A DNA stretch of 64,000 nt from the NCBI GenBank assembly GCA_012735135.1, contig JAAYHY010000104.1, positions 1-64,000 of the forward strand, given 5' to 3'. The translations under genes and the position numbers were made by a program. The stretch comes from Bacillota bacterium (GTDB lineage: Bacteria > Bacillota > UBA4882 > UBA10575). Positions 9,131 through 19,462 of the stretch are shown in pieces; the stretch's first letter is position 1, and every line of letters starts with the position of its first letter. Under the pieces are notes generated by a model that saw only the letters and a program-made list of their open reading frames with translations, was not told where the DNA came from and did no database searches.

Positions 9131-10108
9131 CTACGCCAAAGCCTCCTCAATCTTTTGGAGAAGCTCCGGTGCGAGCTTTAGATCGACGGCTTTAACATTC
9201 TCCTCCACCTGTTCCGGACAGCTAGCGCCGATAATGGCCGCACTGATCCCCGATAGGCGCAGCACCCAGGCTAAGGCCAGGCGGGCCAGGGGAATTCCGG
9301 CTTCATCGGCGATCTGCTTAAGCGTTTCCACCTTCTGCAGGTTTTCGGTGGTCAGCAACCGCTGGATAAACTCTTTCCCTGCGGCGGAAGTGGCTCTGCT
9401 CCCTTCGGGTAGGGGCTGGTTCAGACGGTATTTACCGGTCAACACCCCTTGGGCGAGGGGTGAGAAAACCACTTGTCCAATCCCCTCCCGGACACAGACC
9501 GGGAGAATCTCTTCTTCAATCCCCCGTTCAAACATATTGTAACGGGGTTGGTTGGAGATAATCCGGTGCAGGCCCAAGTGCTCCCCAGTGCGCACGGCGT
9601 CGGTGATCTGCGCCGCCGTCCATTCACTGACCCCCGCATAGAGGATCTTGCCTTGGGTGACCAGATCATCCAAAGCCCGTAAGGTCTCCTCCAACGGCAC
9701 GGAGGGGTCGTAACGGTGACACTGGTAAAGATCGATGTAGTCGGTCCGTAGCCGGCGCAGGCTGGCATGGCATTGCTCCATAATATGTTTCCGGCTGAGC
9801 CCCCGGTCATTCGGGCCGTCCCCCATCGGAAAGTAGACTTTGGTGGCCAGCACATAACTCTCCCGGGGATATGGTTGCAAGGCCTCACCCATTACGGTCT
9901 CCGCTGCCCCCCGGCCATAGACGTTGGCGGTATCAAAAAAGTTAACCCCCAGCTCATATGCTTTTTTAATACAAGTCAGGGACCGCTCCTTCTCCACTGA
10001 AACGCCATATGTCAGCCAACTCCCCAAGGCAATCGCGCTGACGCGCAGTCCGCTCTTTCCCAATTGCCGGTACTCCATGATTCTCCCTTCCTCCCCGCGT
10101 TTTATCAT
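9131..10108 (-). CDS. aldo/keto reductase
   Basis: GKSGLRVSAIALGSW, FFDTANVYGRGAAE, YIDLYQCHRYD. Confidence 0.92.
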   Translation of the reverse strand: MIKRGEEGRIMEYRQLGKSGLRVSAIALGSWLTYGVSVEKERSLTCIKKAYELGVNFFDTANVYGRGAAETVMGEALQPYPRESYVLATKVYFPMGDGPNDRGLSRKHIMEQCHASLRRLRTDYIDLYQCHRYDPSVPLEETLRALDDLVTQGKILYAGVSEWTAAQITDAVRTGEHLGLHRIISNQPRYNMFERGIEEEILPVCVREGIGQVVFSPLAQGVLTGKYRLNQPLPEGSRATSAAGKEFIQRLLTTENLQKVETLKQIADEAGIPLARLALAWVLRLSGISAAIIGASCPEQVEENVKAVDLKLAPELLQKIEEALA

Positions 10109-10243
10109 TCTGAATTTAACCCGTTATGAAGTAAACTTGGACAAAGCAAACGAAAAACCTGCTCCGCCCAGGATTTTTTGTGGTCGGCAAAGGATGAAAG
10201 CGGGTCATATCACGTGTCCCAGTTTACCGGCGGCAGCAACTAC

Positions 10244-11251
10244 CTAGAGCTCTTTATACCGCCGGCAGGCGACCAAGTGCTCCGGTTCCGCTTGAACCAG
10301 TTCCGGTTCGGGCAGGTTCCGGCACTCGTCAGTAGCGAAAAGGCAACGGGGGTGGAAACGGCACCCCGCCGGGATCTGGGCCGCCGACGGGATCTCCCCT
10401 TTAATGGGAATCTCTTTAATCACATTCACCCTCCCCGGGACCGGCTCCGGAACCGCCGCAATCAACGCCCTGGTATAAGGATGCAAAGGATGGTCGATCA
10501 GCTCGCCGGCCGGGCCCATCTCCACAATCCGGCCCAGGTACATGACGGCGATCCGGTCGGTAAAATACCGGGCCGTCGATAAATCATGGGTGATATAAAG
10601 ATAAGTCAGATCCAAGTCTTGTTGGATCTCTTTCATCATGTGCAAGAGTTCCGCCCGGGTGGAGAGGTCGACCATGGAGACCGGTTCATCAGCCACGATA
10701 AAGCGGGGCGAAAGAATCAGGGTCCGCGCCGTGGCCACCCTTTGGCGCTGTCCGCCGCTGAGCATATGGGAAAACCGGTCCAAAAAATCCGAGGGTGGGG
10801 TGAGCTTCACTTTGGTGAGAGCGTCGGCGGCCAGGGCCAACTTTTCCTGTTCATTGCCGCCGAGCCGGTGGATGACCAAAGGCTCGGTGAGCACCTCACG
10901 GATGCGAAAACGGGGATTCATGGAGGCGTAGGGATCCTGGAAGATCATCTGCACCTCCCTTTTATACGCCTGGAGGGCTTCGGGGGATAGGTGGGTCACA
11001 TCCTGCCCCCGATAGAGCATCTGACCGCCGGTGGGATCCATCAGCTTCATGATGAGTTTACCGGTGGTGGTTTTACCACAACCCGACTCCCCGATCAGAC
11101 CGAAAATCTCCCCTTTTTTAATCTGGAAAGAAACCCCGTCCACCGCCCGCACCCAGGTCCTTTGGCCCCGTAATAACTGGCCTAAAGAACGTTTCACCGG
11201 GAACCATTTTTGCAAATTTTTGACTTCGAAGATAACCTCACTCATGACCAC
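10244..11251 (-). CDS. oligopeptide-type ABC transporter ATP-binding protein (OppF/DppF-like)
   Basis: Walker A GESGCGKTT, LSGGQRQRV, Opp C-terminal Cys-rich motif. Confidence 0.92.
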   Translation of the reverse strand: MVMSEVIFEVKNLQKWFPVKRSLGQLLRGQRTWVRAVDGVSFQIKKGEIFGLIGESGCGKTTTGKLIMKLMDPTGGQMLYRGQDVTHLSPEALQAYKREVQMIFQDPYASMNPRFRIREVLTEPLVIHRLGGNEQEKLALAADALTKVKLTPPSDFLDRFSHMLSGGQRQRVATARTLILSPRFIVADEPVSMVDLSTRAELLHMMKEIQQDLDLTYLYITHDLSTARYFTDRIAVMYLGRIVEMGPAGELIDHPLHPYTRALIAAVPEPVPGRVNVIKEIPIKGEIPSAAQIPAGCRFHPRCLFATDECRNLPEPELVQAEPEHLVACRRYKEL

Positions 11252-12206
11252 ACCTCCAGCAGGCTACAGTATGCGCCGGTTCAACCTCGACAAGCGGCGG
11301 TTCTTCCTGCCGGCAACGCTCCATCACCTGCGGACAACGGAGATGAAAACGGCAACCGGCCGGGGGCGCCAATAAATCCGGTGGTGTACCCGGGATAAAT
11401 GCCAGCTGATCAACCTTCTGCCGCAGGCGGGGTGTGGCTGCCATCAAAAGTTGGGTGTAAGGATGGGCGGCCCTTTGCGGCCCGTAAATCTGCTCATTGG
11501 TCCCAATCTCAACCACCTTGCCCGCATACATGACCATAATCCGGTCGGCCACTTCCGCTTCGGTAGCCAAATCATGGGTGATAAAAATGAAGGAGAGCTT
11601 TAATTGTTCCTTTAGTTGTTTTAGCAAGTTGATAATCTGGGCCTGCACCACCACGTCTAAAGCAGTGGTCGGCTCATCGCAGATGACCACCTGCGGTTCG
11701 AGGAAAAGAGCGGTGGCGATGACGATCCGCTGTTTCATCCCTCCGGAAAGTTCATGGGGATACCGGCGGAGCACATCGGCGGACAGACCCACCAGATTCA
11801 AATATTTAATAATTCTCTCCTCCGCTTCCTGCTTCGTCATCTTCCGGTGGGTAAGAATGGTTTCCATCATCTGTTTCCGGATGGTATAAACGGGAGTCAG
11901 GCAGTTCATCGCCCCTTGAAAGACCATGGCGATCTTCTCCCACCGGATCTGCTTGCGTAACTCATCCTCATTGAGCTTCAGGATATCCAAGCCGTCGAAG
12001 AGGATCTCCCCGGCGACGATCCGCCCCGGCGGGGTCGGCATATTCAAAAGGGCGGTGCCCAATGTGGTTTTCCCGCATCCCGACTCTCCGACCACCCCCA
12101 GGGTCTCTCCGGCGCGCAGGTCAAAGGAGACCCCATCAAGGGCGCGGATCACTCCTTTGCTCGTAAAATAATGCAATTTGATATTTTTGATCGCTAACTT
12201 TTCCAT
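11238..12206 (-). CDS. oligopeptide-type ABC transporter ATP-binding protein (OppD/DppD-like)
   Basis: GESGCGKTTLG, LSGGMKQRIVIA, CDEPTTALDV, C-terminal Cys motif. Confidence 0.92.
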   Translation of the reverse strand: MEKLAIKNIKLHYFTSKGVIRALDGVSFDLRAGETLGVVGESGCGKTTLGTALLNMPTPPGRIVAGEILFDGLDILKLNEDELRKQIRWEKIAMVFQGAMNCLTPVYTIRKQMMETILTHRKMTKQEAEERIIKYLNLVGLSADVLRRYPHELSGGMKQRIVIATALFLEPQVVICDEPTTALDVVVQAQIINLLKQLKEQLKLSFIFITHDLATEAEVADRIMVMYAGKVVEIGTNEQIYGPQRAAHPYTQLLMAATPRLRQKVDQLAFIPGTPPDLLAPPAGCRFHLRCPQVMERCRQEEPPLVEVEPAHTVACWRCGHE

Positions 12207-12213
12207 GGAGCAC

Positions 12214-13617
12214 CTACCTCGTTCTTAATTTTGGATTCAAGATTGTATCCATGGCAAAGCCGACAAAGGCAAAAGTCATGCCCATCAGCGCAATAAAGAG
12301 ACCCGGTGGAATAATCCACCACCATATCCCCTGTAAGACTGCTCCCCCTTGCATTGCATCATGGAGAATCTGCCCCCAGGTGACAATGGTGGCATCCCCT
12401 AACCCAAGAAGACTGACCGAAGCTTCATAGACAATGGAGACCGGAACCTGAAGCGCCATTGAGGCAAAGGCGTAGGGGATGACCTGGGGGAGCATATGTT
12501 TGAAAATGATCCGTCCGCGCGACGCCCCCAGGGCATGGGCGGCCTCCACGTAAATCTCTTCTTTAATCTGCAAGCCCATACTCCGGACGGTCCGGACGGA
12601 ACCAACCCAGAAAAAGGCGCACATCATCAGGATCATCGTCCAGATGCTAGGCTTAAAGACAGCGCTGACTACAATCATCACCGGGAGAAGGGGTATGCTT
12701 TGGAAAACTTCGTAGATCCGCATCATCACCAGATCAACAGCCCCGCCAAAATAGGCGCTGGTTACACCATAAAAAACACCGATAATCACCGCCACCGCCG
12801 AGGTCAGTAAACCGATGAGCAGGGCCCATTTCGTGCCCGCGATCACCCCGCTCCAGATATCCCGCTTGGAAGCATCGGTGCCCATTAAGCCAAAAACCCG
12901 CCCGGCGACCGTAAGGGCTGGTTCTTTCAGAAAAGCGCCGCTCCCTACGGCCACACAGGTTAACTTGATCCGGTATTCACCCTTCAGCGGCACCGGGTTC
13001 CGGAGAATCCCCGGTTCCGCCCGGGCAAAGAAGACCTCCACCGGTTTGACCGTAAATATAGAAACGCCACGGAGAACATCCGGGTCCTCGTAAGTTTTGA
13101 GAAAATCACCGACCGCGCCGGAGGCTTCCTTATCCAAGGAAAGGCGAACCGGGGCTTCACCGCTTAAGCGGATCGACTTTTTGGTCAGTTCAATGCTGAG
13201 GCCGTCGGGCCTTTCCAAATGAACAGCCAGATTAAGCAGGCCTTTCCCCGTCGCCCGCAACAGCAGATCGATCGGTGGCAGATCATACTTGTAATTATAT
13301 GTAAATACCGCCTCCACCATCTGGGTGTTGGCTGCCTTGCGCTCGCTTATTTCAGGTTTATCCAAAACCGCTTGGGGAGTGTAATCTTTCCTTGTGAACC
13401 AATTAACCCAAACCGGCGCCGCGTTTTTCGGGTTATCTTCCCAGTAGGTAATATCCCGCCACCGTCTCCCGGTCTCCGGGAAAGGGATTAACACCGGTTC
13501 CAAGATAACAATCAAAAGAAAGAGGCCGAACATGACCAAACCAACCATTCCGTACCTGACTTTACGGAACTCGCCCCAGAAATCGCGCAATGTCTCCCGT
13601 AAATCTTTCAACTTCAT
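12214..13617 (-). CDS. ABC transporter permease, OppC-like with large extracytoplasmic insertion
   Basis: BPD_transp_1 EAAHALGASRGRIIFKHMLPQ; about 200 residues inserted after TM1. Confidence 0.88.
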   Translation of the reverse strand: MKLKDLRETLRDFWGEFRKVRYGMVGLVMFGLFLLIVILEPVLIPFPETGRRWRDITYWEDNPKNAAPVWVNWFTRKDYTPQAVLDKPEISERKAANTQMVEAVFTYNYKYDLPPIDLLLRATGKGLLNLAVHLERPDGLSIELTKKSIRLSGEAPVRLSLDKEASGAVGDFLKTYEDPDVLRGVSIFTVKPVEVFFARAEPGILRNPVPLKGEYRIKLTCVAVGSGAFLKEPALTVAGRVFGLMGTDASKRDIWSGVIAGTKWALLIGLLTSAVAVIIGVFYGVTSAYFGGAVDLVMMRIYEVFQSIPLLPVMIVVSAVFKPSIWTMILMMCAFFWVGSVRTVRSMGLQIKEEIYVEAAHALGASRGRIIFKHMLPQVIPYAFASMALQVPVSIVYEASVSLLGLGDATIVTWGQILHDAMQGGAVLQGIWWWIIPPGLFIALMGMTFAFVGFAMDTILNPKLRTR

Positions 13618-14669
13618 GCTTTACCACCCACCTTAATCCTGGGATCAAGGACACCGTAGATCAGATCCAGGAGGACGAGCCCCGAAAGGTAAAAGAGGGT
13701 CGTGACCGCCAGATTCCCCATAAGGACCGGAATGTCATTCTGTTGGATCGCCACCCAATAAAGATTGCCCATCCCCGGCCAACTAAAGATCCCCTCGAAA
13801 ATTAACCCGCCGCCGACCGAGAAAAGCAGGGATAGAATGGACATGGTGGCGATAGGCGGAGCGGCTGAACGCAGGGTATGGCCATAAAGGACTTGGCGCT
13901 CGGAAAGGCCCCTCGCCCGCGCCGCCATAATATAATCTTCCTGCAAGGTACTGAGGACAATGTTTCTGGTCAGATAAGCCCGGCCCCAGAAACCGATCAG
14001 TACCAGAGTGAGCAGGGGAAGCGCCAGGTGATAGAGGAGATCAAGAACATAAGCGAAGCCTTGGGGCGGTGGTACGGAATGAAGGCCCCCCGAAGGGAAA
14101 ATGGCAATTTTATATACAAAAAGCATGATCAAGATCATCGCCACCCACCAGGTGGGCATCCCGTAAACTACCATTGTCATAATGGAGGTGGATTGGTCGA
14201 GGAATTTTCCTGGTTTTTGTGCCTTTTTCATCCCCAAGAGCACCCCGATGATAATGTCAATGGCCGTGGCCAGCGTAAAGAGGAGGATGGTCCGGGGGAT
14301 CTTCTCGCCAACGATGGTTAAAACCTTCCGTTCGCCGGCGGCTGAACGAATAATGGTCGAATTACCAAAGTCAAATTTTAAAGTACTGATCGCCCGCCAG
14401 AAGACTCGCGAAAGAAACGGTTCGTCCAAATGGTATCTTTTATAGTGAAAAGCCAGTCGTTCTTCTTGATACCGCTTTAATTCCGCCGCGCTCATAATAT
14501 GGCTTTGCACCATCATCTCCTGTTTGACCTGCTCCCCTATTTGGGCCCGGATCGTCTTTTCCATTACCGTATTAAACAAAGCGGAGTAAATAAAGATAAT
14601 GATGACATAAGTAAAAAAAACAGAGACAATACGGCGGATTACATATTTCCAGTACATTCGGTCTATCAC
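13614..14669 (-). CDS. ABC transporter permease, OppB-like
   Basis: ARARGLSERQVLYGHTLRSAAPPI; overlaps next permease. Confidence 0.9.
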   Translation of the reverse strand: MIDRMYWKYVIRRIVSVFFTYVIIIFIYSALFNTVMEKTIRAQIGEQVKQEMMVQSHIMSAAELKRYQEERLAFHYKRYHLDEPFLSRVFWRAISTLKFDFGNSTIIRSAAGERKVLTIVGEKIPRTILLFTLATAIDIIIGVLLGMKKAQKPGKFLDQSTSIMTMVVYGMPTWWVAMILIMLFVYKIAIFPSGGLHSVPPPQGFAYVLDLLYHLALPLLTLVLIGFWGRAYLTRNIVLSTLQEDYIMAARARGLSERQVLYGHTLRSAAPPIATMSILSLLFSVGGGLIFEGIFSWPGMGNLYWVAIQQNDIPVLMGNLAVTTLFYLSGLVLLDLIYGVLDPRIKVGGKA

Positions 14670-14842
14670 CCCATCCGCAACAACATTGCTGTTTTTCCGT
14701 TGTTTCCCGCTTCAAGCCCTCTCCTGGAGGCCCGGTATTTATTTTCTCCAACCATATCTGTCCACCGGAGAGAAACACAACGGGTCATAGCCAGCTTTCT
14801 CTTTGAGTAGCTCTTGAGGAAACCAAGTAATCCATTAAGAAA

Positions 14843-14866
14843 GGGCGCTCCCTTCCGGGAGCGCCC
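14843..14866. terminator. hairpin between SBP and permease genes
   Basis: GGGCGCTCCC ttcc GGGAGCGCCC. Confidence 0.7.
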
Positions 14867-14886
14867 CGGTTTATTTCCGGCAATGG

Positions 14887-17400
14887 TTAAAAGATAACCA
14901 GGCTTTCGGGTTTAACGGAAGGAACTGCCCCCTCGCCGGTGGCATTCCCCAGGATCGTATAGGAGCCGGCTTCCAGGTTCTTGGTGGCGCTGCCGGGGAT
15001 CACCACTTCATAAACGCCGGCTTTTACCTGTTTAGCGTCGAACCTTAGCTCAGCATCGTCGGTAATGAGGGTCAGGTAAACCTCGCCTTTCTCCACCGGA
15101 ATCCGGTCGTCTTCCGGATAAATCGTCTCGCTCACCGTCAAGGTGATTTTGATGTCTTTACCTTTTTCGTTAAAGACCGGAATATCCATCTGGTCAATGG
15201 AGAAGACAGGTGTTTTGAATTTGTTCACCCAGTCTTGCCCGGTGAAGGGATAGGACGAATCGCGGGATGCCCGTAACTCCGCATAGTTGGCGGATGTATC
15301 AAATTTGGCCAGGTAGAAGGGGCCATTACTGATATAGGCATGTTTGTAGGTATCGATGAATTTAACGGCCGCTTGATACCGCTTCACCGCCTGGTCCGGG
15401 GTGATATAGCCTTTAATCGAGACCGGAACATACTTTTCGGCGATCATCTTCTGAAGTTCCGCCTTGATATCGGCCACACAGGAAGGCCTTAAAACATCAA
15501 CCTGGGTCGTCCCCTGTTTTGTCTGGGAGAAACTGTAAACCGTCCCGGAAGCGCTGGTCTTACTGGCGACCATCCGCGCCAAGGCTTCGACAACCTCCCA
15601 GCAGACACCGATATGGTGACCGGAAGCGGTAACCGAAAAGCCCGGCGCAAAAGTGCCAACCATCCGTTCTTCGGAGGCCGGGAAGTAATAATCGAAGTAG
15701 GAGACGATCTCGTTCTTCTTGAAATCATAGATCCATCCCCGGTAAACCTTCGCATCCGGCCCCATTTTACTGGCGTATTCCTCGTCGTAGTAAGGATCGT
15801 TCTCCCCGTCCTTGCTGGCCCACTCTTGGAGGAAAGCCGCGGCATACATGTAATCGACCAACTCCATGGGCACGCCGTGGTGGTAGTTGGAGAAGACCAT
15901 TTTGTAGCGGACGGTGACCAGCGAATTCTGGCCGGCGCCCACCTTCACCCAAGCCTTTTTCGCCGGGTCGTAACGGACCGCTTCCGGATCGATGGACACC
16001 TTCCCGACCAGATTGCCTTCAGCGTCCAGTTCGGCGCCGTAACGGAGGGTGTTCATGAGCGGCACCGCCCGGTTGGGGGTCTGTATGGCCGTTACCGGGC
16101 TCTCAAAGAACTCCCAGTCCGTTAGGGGTCCAGCAATATAGTTACTATAAGTATCATTAAATCCGTCGACGCCCACCGGATCCCAGGCCGACATGAAAAG
16201 GGCGCCCTGGGCGGAAAATTGCGTCGCGCGTAATTCTTTATTTTTCGTATTGGCGGTGATTAAAGACCATTCGTTCAGCCCGTCGCCCAAGCCATAGGCA
16301 AATCTGTTGGTAAAGGCCGCTTTATTGGCCACAAAGTACTGATTCTGGTAGCAGACATAGATCCGGACCGCATCTTCCAGACCCAGCCTTAAAGCTTCCA
16401 AAGCGGTCTCCCAATACTCTTCTTCAGTCAAGCAGCTACCACTGTACGCCTTTTCCGTCAACCGGTCAATCTCGGCGTTGGTATAGTTCCAGTTGTCGGG
16501 GTTGGCGCCACCGGGCATGTAACCGTACCAAGGCGCATACATCTGGGCGACAATATGTTCCCACCAAGCCCGGGTCGCGCCGGCGCCCCAGCCCTCAGTA
16601 TAAATATGCCATTGGTAGTCGGCGGGGTTACCACCGTAAACCTCGTTGTTGCTTTTAGCCCGGTCCCACATCAACCGTTCCACTTTAATCTTGGCTTTCT
16701 CGATCTGTTGGGCGACATATTCGCCTTCTTTCGCCCGTCCCTCGGGATCATCCACCCGGATGGCGAATTTAACAGTGACCGGCTCCCCGTTAAAGGTCCA
16801 CCAGTCTTTGCCTTCTTTTAATTTACCTTTCAGCGCGGGCAGGTTCGCCGCCGCGGTCAACGCCGCTTTGATCTCCTGAAGGGCCCGTTCTTCATCGCCT
16901 TCTGGAGTTAGCCCTAACTTGGAAGCGATCAAGTTATAACGGTAAGTACCCGGTTGGCCGGGGGTAGCCATTGTCATCATCGCCCCGCCGGCGCCGCCAA
17001 GAATCTCGTCCACTATGTACTGGCGGTTAATCAAGTGGTTAATGGCAAACCTTACTTCCCGGATGGCAAAGGGGTTAAAATACTCTTTCCCATCAACCGT
17101 CACCGTATAAGGGGCTTCGTTGGGAATGGGGTTAAGGAGCAAGCTCCAACTCCCCGAAGGAATGGAGTAGATCTCCAATTTATCCAAGGTCGCCCGGTCC
17201 AACCCTTGGATGGCGGGACCATCCACCCCGTAATAGAAAATGTCGCTTTTGCCGGCAGCCACATCTTGGATGCCAATATCCTGTTGCATCCGGACATCAA
17301 AATAGACCCGGTCCAAAAAAGGCCCCTTTTCGGCAGCAAAGACCGTACTGGATAAGACTAACAAACACAACACCCAAAAGCAAACTCTTTTGAAGCTCAT
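14887..17400 (-). CDS. large ABC substrate-binding protein, family 5-like (837 aa)
   Basis: Signal peptide (LVLSSTVFAAEKG, no lipobox Cys), family 5 SBP features (FAIREVRFAINHLINRQ), Ig-like C-terminal extension. Confidence 0.88.
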   Translation of the reverse strand: MSFKRVCFWVLCLLVLSSTVFAAEKGPFLDRVYFDVRMQQDIGIQDVAAGKSDIFYYGVDGPAIQGLDRATLDKLEIYSIPSGSWSLLLNPIPNEAPYTVTVDGKEYFNPFAIREVRFAINHLINRQYIVDEILGGAGGAMMTMATPGQPGTYRYNLIASKLGLTPEGDEERALQEIKAALTAAANLPALKGKLKEGKDWWTFNGEPVTVKFAIRVDDPEGRAKEGEYVAQQIEKAKIKVERLMWDRAKSNNEVYGGNPADYQWHIYTEGWGAGATRAWWEHIVAQMYAPWYGYMPGGANPDNWNYTNAEIDRLTEKAYSGSCLTEEEYWETALEALRLGLEDAVRIYVCYQNQYFVANKAAFTNRFAYGLGDGLNEWSLITANTKNKELRATQFSAQGALFMSAWDPVGVDGFNDTYSNYIAGPLTDWEFFESPVTAIQTPNRAVPLMNTLRYGAELDAEGNLVGKVSIDPEAVRYDPAKKAWVKVGAGQNSLVTVRYKMVFSNYHHGVPMELVDYMYAAAFLQEWASKDGENDPYYDEEYASKMGPDAKVYRGWIYDFKKNEIVSYFDYYFPASEERMVGTFAPGFSVTASGHHIGVCWEVVEALARMVASKTSASGTVYSFSQTKQGTTQVDVLRPSCVADIKAELQKMIAEKYVPVSIKGYITPDQAVKRYQAAVKFIDTYKHAYISNGPFYLAKFDTSANYAELRASRDSSYPFTGQDWVNKFKTPVFSIDQMDIPVFNEKGKDIKITLTVSETIYPEDDRIPVEKGEVYLTLITDDAELRFDAKQVKAGVYEVVIPGSATKNLEAGSYTILGNATGEGAVPSVKPESLVIF

Positions 17401-17608
17401 CCCTTGACCTCCTTATTTTAATCTTATTTTTTATTAAATTAGAAGAACCTTCCCCCCAGACTCACCTCCCAACTGGCCAGCAAGACATCGTTTTGCCTTA
17501 ACTTTGGTAAAGAACAAATCCATATGTTATGATTAAAATTTTAAATACATAAAGTTCTTCATAGAACTAGATTTATCCTTTTTTAATAACCAATATTATT
17601 ACAAAAAA

Positions 17609-17640
17609 CCAAAAAGCATCCCTCCAGAGATGCTTTTTGG
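17609..17640 (-). terminator. hairpin downstream of ABC ATPase gene
   Basis: CCAAAAAGCATC cctccaga GATGCTTTTTGG. Confidence 0.75.
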
Positions 17641-17703
17641 CTAAATCGCTCTCGCTACTTACTTCCGGCTTTACCCATCCAACAGGCGACTACTTTGCCT
17701 TTA

Positions 17704-18693
17704 TCAACGTGCCTGATATAAAACCTTGATCACATCCTCAATCTGCGGTTCCCGGAGGGACAAATCCCTAATTGTGCTGCTCTTGTTCACCAAAGCAATA
17801 AATTCGTTGAGAGGAAAGGCGGTCAGATCCAGTTCCAATTCGACCTGATAAGTGGAGATCCGGTTGGTCACGGTGATCCCCGGCCGGTCCAGCGCGGGAA
17901 GGGGGTGGATGGTGGTCACGGCGATAATTTTCTTCTCCCCCAACTGCCGGCGTAAAGCGGGCAGGGCATCATCAAAGACCAGCTCCCCGTGGTTGATCAC
18001 AATCACCCTTTTGGCCAAATGCTCAATATCGCCCAGATCATGGGTGGTCAGGATGAAAGTCACCCCGCGCTGATTCATCTTCAGGATAAACTTGCGGATC
18101 TTGTCCTTGGCGATCACATCCAGACCGATGGTGGGTTCATCTAAAAAGACAATCTCTGGTTTATGGAGCATCGCCATGATAAACTCGCACTTCATCCGCT
18201 CCCCAAGGGAGAGTTGGCGGGTGGGTTTGCGGATCTGTCCCTCCACGTCCAGCAGTTCCACCATGTATTCCATGGTTCGTTTAAACTCCCGCTCCGGAAT
18301 GGCGTAGATGGCCTTGTTGAGATAAAAGGCGTCAATGGGCGGAATATCCCATAACAACTGGGATTTCTGGCCGAAAACCGCCCCGATTTTCGCCACGTAC
18401 TTTTTCCGGTCCCGCCAGGGCGTGTAACCCATAATATCAACTTTGCCGGAGGAAGGATAAAGAATCCCGGTTAAAATCTTGAGGGTGGTGGATTTTCCGG
18501 CGCCATTGGGCCCTAAAAAACCCACCAGTTCCCCCTGGTCAATCCGGAAGGAGATCCCTTTTAAGGCCTCAATATAAATGGGCTTCCGGACAAAGAGGCT
18601 TTTCAGCGTTTCCCCGAAACTGCTGCCCCGCTGGTATGATTTATATACCTTCTTTAAATCTTCAACGGTAATCAACATCTCAGCCACCTGCAC
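17704..18693 (-). CDS. ABC-2 type transporter ATP-binding protein
   Basis: GPNGAGKSTTLK, LSLGERMKCEFIMA, FLDEPTIGLD. Confidence 0.9.
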   Translation of the reverse strand: MQVAEMLITVEDLKKVYKSYQRGSSFGETLKSLFVRKPIYIEALKGISFRIDQGELVGFLGPNGAGKSTTLKILTGILYPSSGKVDIMGYTPWRDRKKYVAKIGAVFGQKSQLLWDIPPIDAFYLNKAIYAIPEREFKRTMEYMVELLDVEGQIRKPTRQLSLGERMKCEFIMAMLHKPEIVFLDEPTIGLDVIAKDKIRKFILKMNQRGVTFILTTHDLGDIEHLAKRVIVINHGELVFDDALPALRRQLGEKKIIAVTTIHPLPALDRPGITVTNRISTYQVELELDLTAFPLNEFIALVNKSSTIRDLSLREPQIEDVIKVLYQAR

Positions 18694-19462
18694 TGGTATA
18701 TTTTTTTAGCATCGCCCGCCAAAACGACAGGCTCCCGGCCAGAAAAAGGAAGCTGACCCCTACGGCCCTCCAGGTGCCGGGGGAAGGACGGCCCAGCAAA
18801 ACCGTGGCCGGCACGGAGCCGAGAATCGCGATGGGAATAATGCCCGTAATCACCGTCTGGACTGGCTTGGAGAAGATGGCCGCCGGATACAAGCCAAAGT
18901 TGGTCAGAGAATTAAAGATATCGTAAACCCGGATATTCCCGATCCAGACGATCCCGATCCCCGCTAAAGTCACCCCGTAGGCAAAAAGGGTCAGCAGGGT
19001 AATGAGAAACAGGGCCAAAAACTGGAGCCATTCCCCCACCCCCGGGGGTGGCAGCCGGCGCAAGGCCAGCGTGAACAAAGTAGCGCCGCCAATCAATTTC
19101 CCCAGATCCTCAGCGTCAAAGCCGGTCACAATCGCCATAAAAAGGGCGGATTTGGGCTTAATCATCAATAAGTCAAAGGCGCCACCGCGCACCCGTTCAA
19201 CGGTGTTCCAGACGATCCCGAAAAAGAAGGGATAGGCGATCCCCTTGCCCAAAAGAAAGACCCCTTGAATGAGCAAGGCTTCATACATACTCCAGCCGGG
19301 GAAACTGGCTCCGTTTTCATAGATCAAAATGGTGATCAGCGGCGCCGCCATCTCCACCAGCAGCATGATCAGAATACTTAGGAAATAGTCACCCCGGTAT
19401 GCCATCCGGCTCGCCAGCGCCGTCTTGACCCCCGCCAAGTAAATCCGAAGGTTAGTTCTCAT
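18680..19462 (-). CDS. ABC-2 permease (DUF990-like)
   Basis: Multi-TM; overlapping organisation with ATPase and second permease. Confidence 0.82.
   Translation of the reverse strand: MRTNLRIYLAGVKTALASRMAYRGDYFLSILIMLLVEMAAPLITILIYENGASFPGWSMYEALLIQGVFLLGKGIAYPFFFGIVWNTVERVRGGAFDLLMIKPKSALFMAIVTGFDAEDLGKLIGGATLFTLALRRLPPPGVGEWLQFLALFLITLLTLFAYGVTLAGIGIVWIGNIRVYDIFNSLTNFGLYPAAIFSKPVQTVITGIIPIAILGSVPATVLLGRPSPGTWRAVGVSFLFLAGSLSFWRAMLKKYTSAGG

Noticed and set aside
17641-17697. Additional leader-element copy downstream of the ABC ATPase gene
   Set aside because: Shares GTAGTCGCC and AAAGCCGG but the 3' module is not recognisable.
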